A stretch of 64,000 bases of DNA, taken from positions 85,792 to 149,791 of the forward strand of contig NZ_FOIL01000003.1 in NCBI RefSeq assembly GCF_900101295.1, in the 5' to 3' direction. The translations under genes and the position numbers were made by a program. The notes under the pieces are model-generated. The model saw only the letters and a program-made list of their open reading frames with translations. It made no database searches and was not told where the DNA came from. Shown piece by piece: positions 24,434 to 33,538 of the stretch (position 1 is the first letter of the stretch; each line of letters begins with the position of its first letter). This DNA comes from [Clostridium] aminophilum (GTDB lineage Bacteria > Bacillota > Clostridia > Lachnospirales > Lachnospiraceae).

Positions 24434-25531
24434 ATGAAAATATCGTTGATTACAATGCATGCAGTATATAACTATGGCTCCGCTTTACAGACTTACGCTA
24501 CTATTACAGCTTTACAAAGGATGGGCCATGAAGTTGAAGTTATAAACTATTTTCCCAAAAGAATGCGTCAATATGGAACTATTAAACAAATATACAGAGA
24601 TGCCTTGCCCTTCCATTCAAAGTGGAAATGTTTGGTAATTGCTTTTGCAAAATATCCTTCAATGAGAGAACTAAAAAAAGTGTTCGTTCCTTTTTCTTCT
24701 ACACATTTTAATATGACAAGGAAATATGAGACAAATACTGAACTCACAACAAATGTTCCAATCGCAGATTGCTACTGTACAGGTAGTGATCAGGTGTGGA
24801 ATGATTATTTAGAAGGGGAGTTTGATTTGGCATTTTTTTTAAATTTTGCTCCTGAGGGAAGTAAAAGAGTTGCGTTGGCTGCCAGTTTTGGGAGGGATGA
24901 TATTTCACAAGATGAACTGCTCCCTGTAAAAAAATTATTGAATAGATATTCTGCCATATCAGTTCGCGAGGAGTCTGGGGTGGAGATACTAAAGGATGTA
25001 CAAATCCCAATAAAAGAATGTGTGTTAGATCCGACATTTCTTCTATCTTTTGATGACTGGACCAAATTTGCCGTACCTATCCCTGAAACAGGTTATATAC
25101 TTGTTTACCAGCTTCATGAAGATAGTATTGCATCAGAAGCTGCTATTGCAATTGGGAAAAGATTAAATAAGCAGGTGATCCGAATCAGTACTGATAGATT
25201 AAAAAGAATTAGAGGCGGAAAGACAGTGTTCTTCCCTAAAGTGGAAGAATTTGTTTCGTATATATTTAATGCGGATCTTATCGTTACAGATTCATTTCAT
25301 GCTACAGCATTCTCTATTATCTTAAAAAAACAATTTGTATCAATAGAATGGAAAATGTTTAATGACAGGATCCAAACAATTCTGAGAAAAACAAAATTAT
25401 CAGATCGAAGTGTTGGGTCTGTTGAAGAGGCTGTAAATATCTCTTCAAAGAAGATTGAGTTTTCAGAGGCGTCAAGATTGATAGAAATTGAAAAAGAAAA
25501 ACTACAAGAATTTATAATTACAGCATTTTAG
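24434..25531 (+). CDS. Polysaccharide pyruvyl transferase (first copy)
   Basis: Adds ketal-pyruvate to a sugar of the polysaccharide, giving it negative charge. The 365-residue protein has the family opening ISLITMHAVYNYGSALQTYAT, the Cys-containing CTGSDQVWND (about 117), the linker CVLDPTFLLSFDDW (about 195) and the second-domain motif ADLIVTDSFHATAFSIIL (about 280) with conserved Asp-Ser-His. The ATG at 24434 is preferred over the upstream frame opening (24416), which overlaps the glycosyltransferase. Base composition falls from here onward (AT-rich), unlike the preceding EPS genes. The sugar acceptor is not predictable. Confidence 0.87.
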   Translation: MKISLITMHAVYNYGSALQTYATITALQRMGHEVEVINYFPKRMRQYGTIKQIYRDALPFHSKWKCLVIAFAKYPSMRELKKVFVPFSSTHFNMTRKYETNTELTTNVPIADCYCTGSDQVWNDYLEGEFDLAFFLNFAPEGSKRVALAASFGRDDISQDELLPVKKLLNRYSAISVREESGVEILKDVQIPIKECVLDPTFLLSFDDWTKFAVPIPETGYILVYQLHEDSIASEAAIAIGKRLNKQVIRISTDRLKRIRGGKTVFFPKVEEFVSYIFNADLIVTDSFHATAFSIILKKQFVSIEWKMFNDRIQTILRKTKLSDRSVGSVEEAVNISSKKIEFSEASRLIEIEKEKLQEFIITAF

Positions 25532-25548
25532 ACAGGAAGTAGATAACG

Positions 25549-26718
25549 ATGGCGATAAAACGAGGATTACATAGAAACGTAATAGATAGTAAACTTATAT
25601 TGTTTTTTTTGTACAACCTCGCATTTGTTTTATACATGGCAGGATATATTCCAAGATATGTTAATCTGATGCTGCTTGCTATTTTTATCATCGTTAATGG
25701 TGGAGAGGTTCTGAAAAAAAGTAAAGGAAAAATCGGCAAAAAGATGTGTTTCTGGAAAGAAACCAAACTGATGATGACCAGTTTCCTGGCTTTTGCGATA
25801 ATAAGTTTTATCATTCAAATAATTCATTTTCGCATTGAATTATCTCTAATAACATATTACTTATATTTGGTTACACCATTAATTGCTGCATTTGTATGGG
25901 TTAATAATGTAAAAAAGGAAAAACTCTTTTTATATTTTTACGTTTTTCTTGCCAGATTTATTTTGAACTTTCTGCTTAATAATGCGGGGAATATTTCTAT
26001 TAATGCAATTAGTGCCATTACGATCCGGGATTCGTTATCATCTGCTTTTGAATCTTCTGATGCGCACTGTTTCTTCATTTTGATGATCATTTTTCTGTAT
26101 TATGAGAGAAAAACACTATCAATAATTTGCGGCCTTTTATGTATGCTTTGTTTTAAGAGATTGTGTTTTATCCTTACTCCAATAATTTTAATATGTTATA
26201 AATGGATCCCCAGAAAAGAAGTAAATAAAACTCTGATTGATGTAAGTACCGTTGTTTTTATCATATCGCCTTTAGTTGTATACTATCTTACACAAAATTT
26301 AATTTCAATTTCGAGCGCATTAGGTATAGATTTGGACCTTTTTTCGTCTGGAAGATTTTCAATCATAAATTATGTTATGAACAACATTGACCAATATAAT
26401 GGCTATGGGTCAATTTCTGCCTACTTAGATCAGTATCCATATGGATTTTTTATTAGAATTACGCAAATGCATTGTGATGTTCTTCAAATTTTTCTCGAGA
26501 CTACAATACTCGGAGTTGCCATATATTTCTATAATCTGTTTAGAATTTCCAGAATTGATTATACACGATATATTATTGTGCTTTATTTTGCAATTGAAAT
26601 GGTATTCTCACACTTTGTGGATGTTTTGGCGGCATGGATGATTCTATATATGTTTTGTGCAATGCAAGATAAAACACACTTTAGTCAGATAAGCAGCCCC
26701 GGAAGAAAAGGTGGTTGA
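25549..26718 (+). CDS. Wzy-like polysaccharide polymerase (multi-spanning membrane protein)
   Basis: A 389-residue protein with about ten hydrophobic segments throughout, for example LILFFLYNLAFVLYMAGYI (about 15-33) and DVSTVVFIISPLVVYYL (about 230). A hydrophilic loop around residues 255-310 (LGIDLDLFSSGRFSIINYVM...YGSISAYLDQYPYGFF) is like the large outer loop of O-antigen polymerases. Primary sequence of Wzy is poorly conserved, so the call rests on topology plus its position among flippase and transferase genes. A T8 run at 25603-25610 lies within the first codons. It starts with AGGAAGTAG upstream. Confidence 0.72.
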   Translation: MAIKRGLHRNVIDSKLILFFLYNLAFVLYMAGYIPRYVNLMLLAIFIIVNGGEVLKKSKGKIGKKMCFWKETKLMMTSFLAFAIISFIIQIIHFRIELSLITYYLYLVTPLIAAFVWVNNVKKEKLFLYFYVFLARFILNFLLNNAGNISINAISAITIRDSLSSAFESSDAHCFFILMIIFLYYERKTLSIICGLLCMLCFKRLCFILTPIILICYKWIPRKEVNKTLIDVSTVVFIISPLVVYYLTQNLISISSALGIDLDLFSSGRFSIINYVMNNIDQYNGYGSISAYLDQYPYGFFIRITQMHCDVLQIFLETTILGVAIYFYNLFRISRIDYTRYIIVLYFAIEMVFSHFVDVLAAWMILYMFCAMQDKTHFSQISSPGRKGG

Positions 26719-26719
26719 A

Positions 26720-27784
26720 ATGATCGGTATTATAACAGTTTTTTACAGTGAAAATTTTGGTAGCGTGTTGCAGGCTTATGCTCTCCATCACTTTTTGAAT
26801 GAAAATGGGTATGATAATGTTTTCATTTCTACGCGTAATAAGTATTCGTCACATTCATTTAAAAAGATGATATTCAGCTTTGGAAATCAAATACTCCACG
26901 GCCAGTGTAAAAATGCACTATATGCCATACAAAGGTATAGATACTTTGATAAAGTTTTAAAGTGTTTTCCTCATGTTCAACTCAATCCAGAGGTATTAAA
27001 TAATATAGATCTGTTTATCGTTGGTTCAGATACTGTATGGGATGTTGACTCGAAGTATTTTCGGAAATCAAGCAATATTTTTTGGGCCACAGATTTGCCA
27101 GGAGATAAAATAATAGCCTACGCTCCTTCTGTAGCCAACTCGACGGTCCAAAAGATGAACTCTCTTTCATTTCCCCGACAGACTTTGGATAAGATATTTG
27201 CATTAAGTGCTCGAGATTCTTATACATTTTCAGTGATGCGCCACATGACGAATAAGCCTATAGAATTTGTCTGCGACCCGACGATTTTATTGGGCTCAAA
27301 TGGTTTTCAATGCTTTATGAAAAGTATTGATTACGAGAAATATGTCGCTGTTTATCTTTTTGAGAAAATTGGAGAGGAAGAGAAGCTCAAAATACAGGAC
27401 TTTGCAAAGAGGAACGATCTAATACTGATATCGATAGGAAAAGTACTACCATGGTGTGATATTTCAGTTGATCCATCTATCGAGAATTTTATTTCGTATA
27501 TAGCTAATTCGAAATATGTTATAACTAATACCTTCCATGGAATAATTTTCTCTATCCTTTATGAAAAAAGCTTTCTTTTCCTCGGATATAACAAGAAAAA
27601 AGTCACTGAATTGCTTGGAGAGCTGGATCTTGATCATAGAGTGCCAACAAAAGCGGAAGATATTACTTCTATTATGAATGATCGTATCGATTATACTAAT
27701 GTAAATCGCAAAATCTCAGAGATAAGGCAGCGATCAAAAAAATACTTGCTACTTAATATTAATAAGGGGCTTGCTAATGAATAG
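26720..27784 (+). CDS. Polysaccharide pyruvyl transferase (second copy)
   Basis: Second pyruvyl transferase family protein of the locus (354 residues): MIGIITVFYSENFGSVLQAYAL opens the GT-B-like fold (motif split, ENFGSVLQAYALHHF visible), followed by LFIVGSDTVWDVDS (about 97), FVCDPTILLGSNG (about 180) and SKYVITNTFHGIIFSILY (about 262), with conserved Asn-Thr-Phe-His. The first gene has the same layout but the two are not close duplicates. The ATG at 26720 follows AAAGGTGG; the frame also opens at a GTG (26711). Two such enzymes suggest either two acidic sugar sites or one related acyltransferase-like function. Confidence 0.85.
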   Translation: MIGIITVFYSENFGSVLQAYALHHFLNENGYDNVFISTRNKYSSHSFKKMIFSFGNQILHGQCKNALYAIQRYRYFDKVLKCFPHVQLNPEVLNNIDLFIVGSDTVWDVDSKYFRKSSNIFWATDLPGDKIIAYAPSVANSTVQKMNSLSFPRQTLDKIFALSARDSYTFSVMRHMTNKPIEFVCDPTILLGSNGFQCFMKSIDYEKYVAVYLFEKIGEEEKLKIQDFAKRNDLILISIGKVLPWCDISVDPSIENFISYIANSKYVITNTFHGIIFSILYEKSFLFLGYNKKKVTELLGELDLDHRVPTKAEDITSIMNDRIDYTNVNRKISEIRQRSKKYLLLNINKGLANE

Positions 27785-28757
27785 TATTAAGGAGTTTTTT
27801 AAGGCTAATGATGTTTTTCGTCGCTTTGTAAAACGTTTGAAGATATACAAGGAGTTCTTTCATGATGCAAAAGACTACTCCAAGTATTATCTGGAAATGG
27901 CTGAAAACGAAGGAAATCCTCAGTATAGAATCATGCTGCTCGTTCACAGTCTTGAAAAAGGAATGTGTATGCCTTGTTTGAGACCATATGGGCAGCAGAA
28001 AGCATTTCAACTAAAAAATATCCTTGAAAAGTATGGACGAAAAAATGGGATGGAATTTGAATACGATTTAGGCATATCTGCTCTTTCGGCCTGGGTTGTT
28101 TTTTTTGATAGCAACAACTGGGATAAAGATAATAGTGTTTCCGTGGTAGAAAAATTTCTTTCTGATAAACCGATAGTCTATAAAGCAGGAAGAAAAGAAT
28201 ATGTATTCCCACGCACTGAACTTGAACATGGAAGTTTTACTGATATCATGCTTTCAAGGCATTCCGTAAGGGATTTTGAAGATAGTGAACTTGCAGAAGA
28301 AGACATTGAATATGCACTTAAGCTGTTTGTAGAAGCACCAACAGCATGTAATAGGCAGATGTGCAAAGTCTATTTGGTTAAAAATCAATCTGTCATTAAT
28401 CTTTTGAATAATACGGTTCTTGGTGTGGCCGGGTTTAACAAGAGTACCATGCATTACTTTATTATAACGTACGATATTGCCGCTTTTGATTTTTTCGGAG
28501 AAAGGAATCAGGGATATCTCAATGCAGGACTTGCTGCGATGAACTTCGCGAATGGTCTGCATTCGAGAGGGATCGGGTCGTGTTTTTTGCAATGGGCGAA
28601 TAAACGTTCCGAAGATGAAATTGTAAGAAATGCGATGAAACTGGGAAAAAGCGAAAGAATCGCCATAGTGCTTGGCGCAGGTTACTATAAAGAAAAATCA
28701 TTCATTCCGTGCTCAGACAGGCGTGATATTAAGGAAGTATATAAAATTGTGGAGTGA
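27777..28757 (+). CDS. Nitroreductase-family flavoprotein in the EPS locus
   Basis: Likely FMN-dependent oxidoreductase of 326 residues. The C-terminal half carries the nitroreductase fold motifs LSRHSVRDFEDSELAEEDIE (about 160, split as RHSVRDF and AEEDIEYAL), APTACNRQMCKVY (about 186), NAGLAAMNFANGLHSRGIGSC (about 245; AAMNFAN core) and IVLGAGYY (about 300). The N-terminal 150 residues are a helical extension with HSLEKGMCM. Nitroreductase-like genes recur beside pyruvyl transferases in Firmicutes EPS clusters; the reaction there is not established. It overlaps the upstream gene by 8 bases. The frame also opens at TTG 27771. Confidence 0.8.
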   Translation: MNSIKEFFKANDVFRRFVKRLKIYKEFFHDAKDYSKYYLEMAENEGNPQYRIMLLVHSLEKGMCMPCLRPYGQQKAFQLKNILEKYGRKNGMEFEYDLGISALSAWVVFFDSNNWDKDNSVSVVEKFLSDKPIVYKAGRKEYVFPRTELEHGSFTDIMLSRHSVRDFEDSELAEEDIEYALKLFVEAPTACNRQMCKVYLVKNQSVINLLNNTVLGVAGFNKSTMHYFIITYDIAAFDFFGERNQGYLNAGLAAMNFANGLHSRGIGSCFLQWANKRSEDEIVRNAMKLGKSERIAIVLGAGYYKEKSFIPCSDRRDIKEVYKIVE

Positions 28758-28765
28758 AGAAAGGT

Positions 28766-30160
28766 ATGAAGAGCGTATCAAAGAATTATATATACAATAC
28801 TGCATATAACGTTTTAAATGTAATTCTGCCATTGATTACTGCTCCATACCTTGCCAGAATACTCGGTACCGATGGTGTAGGGACATATGCATTTTATTTT
28901 GCAATTGCGCAATGGTTTGCTCTTTTTGCCAAATTGGGGTTAACAAACTATGGAACAAGACATTTGGCGAGTGTTCGTGATGATAGCAGGAAGCTGATGA
29001 AAGATTTTTCAGAGATATATGTTTTGCAGATCTGCATGACGATCTTTGTAACAATTTTCTATTTAGTTTTTGTCTGCAATTTTGCGAAAGACAAGCTTCT
29101 TGCTGCGTTGTTCGGAATTTGGGTAATTAGTGTTTCTTTTGATGTTGACTGGCTGTTATTTGGATTAGAGGATTTCAGGTCCGCAGCGGTAAGAAGTTGT
29201 ATTGTAAAGTTGATTTCAACGGTTTCTGTTTTCTTGATTGTCCAATCAAAGGGAGATATCTGGAAATATACTTTGATTTCAGCGTTTAGTTATGCCGGAG
29301 GATATTTGTATCTATGGTTAAAATGCCGTAGATATTTGTCTTTGAAAGAAATCCAGTGGGAAAACGTAATCAAACATATTAAACCGTGTCTTTTGCTGAT
29401 GATTCCGGTAATTGCTTTAAGCATATATAGAACCATGGATAAAGTTATGCTTGGGTCCATGAGTACGATGAGTGAAACTGGTTTATATGAATATGCTGAA
29501 AAATTGATTTATGCTTTGTGCTCGTTTATTTCGTCTTTTGGGACTGTAATGATGCCAAGAATGTCAAATCTGGCAGCAAAAAAAGATAAATATACCAGCG
29601 AAAAGTATATGGAACGTTCAATCGAATTCATAATGTTTCTTTCAGCAGGAATGTGTTTTGGTTTGTTGTCTGTTTCAAATAGCTTAATACCCATTCTATA
29701 TGGAGATAGTTTCCTTGGCAGCATTCCGTTGTTAAATTTACTTTCTGTAACTCTTATCTTTATCGCTTGGGGGAATGTAATTCGAACTCAATACGTTATT
29801 CCAAATAAGAAGGACAATATTTATATAGGATCGATTACAATAGGTGCTATTTGCAATTTACTAATTAATGCGATGCTGATCCCCAAATTAGGAGCAGTTG
29901 GTGCATGTATTGGAACTATTGTTGCTGAACTACTGGTTCCAATTTATCAATTTATTAAGCTTTGTAACGATTTGCCCTATAGAAGATATCTCTCCAATAT
30001 AGTATTGTTCTTTGTAATTGGAATAATAATGTGTACAATGTGCAAACTTGTTGAATTAGTCTTTTCTACAGGCATCCTAACAATGATAGTTCAGATAATT
30101 ACTGGAGTTGTTTTTTATGTAGGAATATCGATTTTCCACATGAAGAAAGTCTTAAAATGA
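28766..30160 (+). CDS. Wzx-type polysaccharide flippase (MOP superfamily)
   Basis: Moves the lipid-linked repeat unit across the membrane for polymerisation by the Wzy-like protein. The 464 residues show about 12-14 hydrophobic helices and the Wzx N-terminus (NYIYNTAYNVLNVILPLITA, then PYLARILGTDGVGTYAF). PVIALSIYRTMDKVMLGSM (about 210) and NALIPKLGAVGACIGT-like later segments are also typical. The ATG at 28766 is used; the frame also opens at GTG 28754, overlapping the upstream stop. It is the last + strand gene of the EPS block before the damaged AraC regulator. Confidence 0.88.
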   Translation: MKSVSKNYIYNTAYNVLNVILPLITAPYLARILGTDGVGTYAFYFAIAQWFALFAKLGLTNYGTRHLASVRDDSRKLMKDFSEIYVLQICMTIFVTIFYLVFVCNFAKDKLLAALFGIWVISVSFDVDWLLFGLEDFRSAAVRSCIVKLISTVSVFLIVQSKGDIWKYTLISAFSYAGGYLYLWLKCRRYLSLKEIQWENVIKHIKPCLLLMIPVIALSIYRTMDKVMLGSMSTMSETGLYEYAEKLIYALCSFISSFGTVMMPRMSNLAAKKDKYTSEKYMERSIEFIMFLSAGMCFGLLSVSNSLIPILYGDSFLGSIPLLNLLSVTLIFIAWGNVIRTQYVIPNKKDNIYIGSITIGAICNLLINAMLIPKLGAVGACIGTIVAELLVPIYQFIKLCNDLPYRRYLSNIVLFFVIGIIMCTMCKLVELVFSTGILTMIVQIITGVVFYVGISIFHMKKVLK

Positions 30161-30239
30161 CGTAGTCTCTTTGGGATTATTGCGATAGAATCCGTTTTGC
30201 GCAGTTCTCTTTATAGCAAAAGGTAGGTGAAAGCAGGGC

Positions 30240-31108
30240 ATGAAAGAATATGATAACTACTTAACCAGCAAAACTTCCATAGTTTCTTCCAACCGAGTTC
30301 TATACACACCATCATCCTTCGCCCGATCCAGTCTCCTTCATCTGCAGGAATGTGGTTCCCTGACCGCCCTGAAACCACATACAAGTTCGCGTGAAAAACT
30401 TTCGTCATACCTCTTTTTTACGGTTGTTTCCGGGGAAGGAAGTCTGGCTTACGGTGGGAGGGAATATAAGTTGAAGCCTGGATTCTGTGTATTCATCGAC
30501 TGTAGAAATCCTTATTCTCATAGCACAGAAAAACACTTATGGACAATTTCCTGGTGCCATTTCAATGGACCGGCGATGGGGAGAGTATACGACAAGTATG
30601 TCGAGCGAGGGGGACGGCCCACGTTTATTCCTGATTCTACAGATCCATTCATTTCTACACTCGCAGACTTATTATCAACAGCCCGCTCTTCCGACTATAT
30701 GCGAGATATGCTGATCAACGAGCAACTTTCGTCTTTAATCCGTCATATTATGACCTACAGTTGGCATCCGGAAGATAAGAAAGCGGCGCCGAAGAGAACA
30801 AGTGTGTTCGAGGTAAAAGAATATCTGGATCAGCATTATGCTGAGAAAATAGTTCTTGATGAGTTGAGCAGCAGGTTTTTCATTGATAAATATTATCTGG
30901 CGAAGACCTTTAAAAGCCAATTCGGCCTTTCAATATCAACTTATATCCAGAGTAGAAGGATAACAAAAGCAAACAACTTCTCAGATTTTCAGAGAAAACC
31001 GTGGAAGAAATAGGATATGAAGTTGGATTGGACAATCCGGCGTATTTTAGCCGTGTGTTCAAAAAAGTCGAAGGGGTCAGTCCAAAAACTTATAGAGAGC
31101 AGTGGTAA
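30240..31108 (+). pseudogene. AraC-family transcriptional regulator with a 1-base deletion near the 3' end
   Basis: The N-terminal cupin-like sensing domain (SSREKLSSYLFFTVVSGEG..., GGREYKLKPGFCVFIDC) and the first helix-turn-helix (IVLDELSSRFFIDKYYLAKTFKSQFG) read in one frame from the ATG at 30240. The frame then runs off at 31013 with an atypical end (NNFSDFQRKPWKK). From about 30971 the -1 frame continues the expected second helix-turn-helix: KQLLRFSEKTVEEIGYEVG, LDNPAYFSRVFKKVEGVSP, KTYREQW and a stop at 31106-31108. One base is missing around 30966-30971. The product would lack the DNA-contact helix, so regulation is probably lost unless this is a sequencing error. Confidence 0.85.
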
Positions 31109-31148
31109 ACTCTCTACATGAAAGCTTTGGAAGATCCTGTGTAAGCCC

Positions 31149-32498
31149 TTAAAACGGCATCTCATATTTCTTCTTGTCCGATACACTGATCTCGGAACCA
31201 AGCTGAACCTCCATGAGCTGCAGACCGTTATCTCCCGCAATAACCGTGTGTTTGCATCCTGCAGCCATGGTGATCACATCGCCGGACTTCACAGGTCGTT
31301 CCACGCCATCGATAATGGCTTTTCCCGATCCGCGCAGGACGGTCCAGATTTCATCACGTTTCGCATGGCTGTGGTAGTTCATGTGATGGGTAGGATTCAG
31401 AGTGACTTTTACGGTCAGGGATTCCTTCTCTACGTCCAACACTCTGTAACTGCCCCAAGACTTTTCGGCGAACATGATCTGTTGATCAATAGCGTCCACA
31501 AACGGTTTGATATAGGAACTCTGCTCTTTATCAGAAACCAGGATTCCTTCGGGGCTTGCGGCAACAACAAGATCGTGACCGCCCATAATCAGAATAGGAA
31601 CGCCCATCTCGTTGATGGCGTGGACATTGGAACATGTCTCGTTCATCATTACGTTACCAACAGCTGTTTCTTCCATGGCTTCGGTGAGTGTATTCCAGGT
31701 GCCCAGATCCTTCCAGGTTCCGGAGTAGCGGAGGACTTCGATACTCGGTTCGGTTTCTACTACAGCATAGTCAAAGCTGATTTTCTTTAAAGAACTATAG
31801 TTTGAGTAAATTGTGTTATAGTCGGAGGTTCCGAGCAGTTCCTTAGCTTTATCAAGGACATAGGAAAGCTTGTAGGCGAACACGCCGCCATTCCAAAGGG
31901 CTCCGGCGTCTATGTATTCCTGAGCTTTTTTGGCAGTCGGTTTCTCGGTAAAAGAGAATCCAAAAGAACCGTCGGCATTCTGTTCAGGCTTGATATACCC
32001 ATATTTCTCACTCGGATAAGTTGGTTGGATGCCCATAAGCACAAGATTCTTATTCACATTCTGCGCAGCCGCGCACATATCTTGGATCGTCTTGAAATAG
32101 GATTCTTCCACATAAGGATCAACAGGGCAGACTACTACAGCTTCGTTTTTGGGAACGCCTTTGACATCGTGGAGGTAAGCGGTTGCAAGAGCAATCGCGG
32201 CGAAGGTGTCGCGACGGCACGGCTCAACGGAAATGCCGACGTCAGTACCAAGTCTGTTATGAATTGCGGAGACTTGAGATTTGCTCGTGGCAATTGTTAC
32301 AGTCGCATCCGGATCCACAGTCTTGATCTGGCGATAAATTCGCTGCACCATAGATTCATACTCGCCGGTGTACTTGGTTCCCATAGGGACGGTGTGACCG
32401 GGTTTCTTGAAGATATCAATAAACTGCTTGGAGCGTATATCGTTACTCAGCGGCCAGAGACGCTTGCCGGATCCGCCGGATAATAGGATTATGTTCAT
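31149..32498 (-). CDS. manC: Mannose-1-phosphate guanylyltransferase (ManC type, with C-terminal cupin)
   Basis: Makes GDP-mannose from mannose-1-phosphate and GTP. The 449 residues begin with the nucleotidyltransferase loop MNIILLSGGSGKRLWPLS, then VVVCPVDPYVE (about 105), FTEKPTAKKAQEYIDAG (about 167) and NGGVFAYK (about 190). A cupin-like C-terminal region follows (WGSYRVLDVEKE, HSHAKRDEIWTVLRGSG, GDVITMAAGCKHTVIAG), as in bifunctional ManC/AlgA proteins with phosphomannose isomerase ability. It is the last gene of the minus-strand gmd-fcl-manC operon, 94 bases after fcl, and supplies the substrate for Gmd. GGAGATTCC precedes the ATG. Confidence 0.92.
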   Translation of the reverse strand: MNIILLSGGSGKRLWPLSNDIRSKQFIDIFKKPGHTVPMGTKYTGEYESMVQRIYRQIKTVDPDATVTIATSKSQVSAIHNRLGTDVGISVEPCRRDTFAAIALATAYLHDVKGVPKNEAVVVCPVDPYVEESYFKTIQDMCAAAQNVNKNLVLMGIQPTYPSEKYGYIKPEQNADGSFGFSFTEKPTAKKAQEYIDAGALWNGGVFAYKLSYVLDKAKELLGTSDYNTIYSNYSSLKKISFDYAVVETEPSIEVLRYSGTWKDLGTWNTLTEAMEETAVGNVMMNETCSNVHAINEMGVPILIMGGHDLVVAASPEGILVSDKEQSSYIKPFVDAIDQQIMFAEKSWGSYRVLDVEKESLTVKVTLNPTHHMNYHSHAKRDEIWTVLRGSGKAIIDGVERPVKSGDVITMAAGCKHTVIAGDNGLQLMEVQLGSEISVSDKKKYEMPF

Positions 32499-32592
32499 TG
32501 GGGAATCTCCTTAAAATATGCATCTGCCTTTCGTTTTGCCAACCTATTGATTTTTTGGGAGAGCGTGGAGTTTGTGACAGATGCAGATTATT

Positions 32593-33534
32593 TTATCGTT
32601 CGGCCCGCATCGGGTTGTTCAGGAAGTCCTGGTAGGACAGGCGAATACCGTCTTCCAGTTCGGTTTTAAAAGTCCAACCGAGAGCAGTGGCTTTCGATAC
32701 ATCTAGAAGCTTTCTCGGAGTTCCGTTCGGCTTGGAGGTATCCCACTCGATTTTTCCGTTATATCCGATAACCTTTGCCACGAGCTTCGTCAGATCTTTG
32801 ATTGTCAGTTCTTTTCCTGTTCCCGCGTTCACGGTCTCGTTGCCGCTGTAGTTGTTCATTAGGAACACGCAGAGATTGGCGAGATCGTCCACGTACAGAA
32901 ACTCGCGGAGTGGAGAACCATCGCCCCAGCAGGTGACGCTTGCCTTTTCTTCGATTTTCGCCTCATGAAAGCGCCGGATCAGAGCGGGGAGAACGTGGCT
33001 GTGGGTAGGATGATAGTTATCATTTGGACCGTACAGATTTGTCGGCATCACGGAGATATAGTCCGTACCATACTGCCGGTTCAGGAATTCGCAGTATTTT
33101 AGACCGCTGATTTTCGCCAAAGCATAGGCTTCGTTTGTTTTCTCCAGTTCGCCGGTCAGCAGGCAACTCTCCGTCATCGGCTGAGGAGCCATGCGGGGAT
33201 AGATACAGGAAGAACCAAGGAATTCCAGCTTCTTACAGCCGTTCTTCCAAGCAGAATGAATTACGTTCATCTCAAGCATCATGTTGTCAAACATGAAATC
33301 GGCGAGGGCGGACTCGTTGGCTACGATCCCGCCGACCTTTGCTGCTGCCAGAAAGACATATTCCGGTTTTTCGGTATTGAAAAATTCTTCTACGGCGTCC
33401 TGCCGCTTCAGATCCAACTCTTTGTGTGTTCGGGTGATGATATTGTAATAGCCTTGCCGCTCAAGTTCACGGCAGATAGCAGAACCAACCATTCCGCGAT
33501 GGCCTGCCACATATATTTTTGCGCTTTTTTCCAT
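32593..33534 (-). CDS. fcl: GDP-L-fucose synthase
   Basis: Bifunctional epimerase/reductase converting GDP-4-keto-6-deoxymannose to GDP-L-fucose with NADPH. 313 residues from the ATG at 33534; a further ATG at 33537 lies directly before and cannot be excluded. The extended-SDR cofactor loop GHRGMVGSAI is at the N-terminus, with the Ser near SSCIYPRMA (about 105) and the catalytic Tyr-Lys in YALAKISG (about 135-139). MPTNLYGPNDNYHPTHSHVLPALIRRF (core LYGPNDN) follows. It lies directly behind gmd (a few bases apart), so the two steps are coupled. Confidence 0.93.
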   Translation of the reverse strand: MEKSAKIYVAGHRGMVGSAICRELERQGYYNIITRTHKELDLKRQDAVEEFFNTEKPEYVFLAAAKVGGIVANESALADFMFDNMMLEMNVIHSAWKNGCKKLEFLGSSCIYPRMAPQPMTESCLLTGELEKTNEAYALAKISGLKYCEFLNRQYGTDYISVMPTNLYGPNDNYHPTHSHVLPALIRRFHEAKIEEKASVTCWGDGSPLREFLYVDDLANLCVFLMNNYSGNETVNAGTGKELTIKDLTKLVAKVIGYNGKIEWDTSKPNGTPRKLLDVSKATALGWTFKTELEDGIRLSYQDFLNNPMRAER

Positions 33535-33538
33535 CATT

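Noticed and set aside
25603..25610. T8 tract in the Wzy-like gene as a phase switch
   Set aside because: AT-rich codons for Phe/Leu make such runs common here; unlike the G8 and C9 tracts it does not stand out from background.
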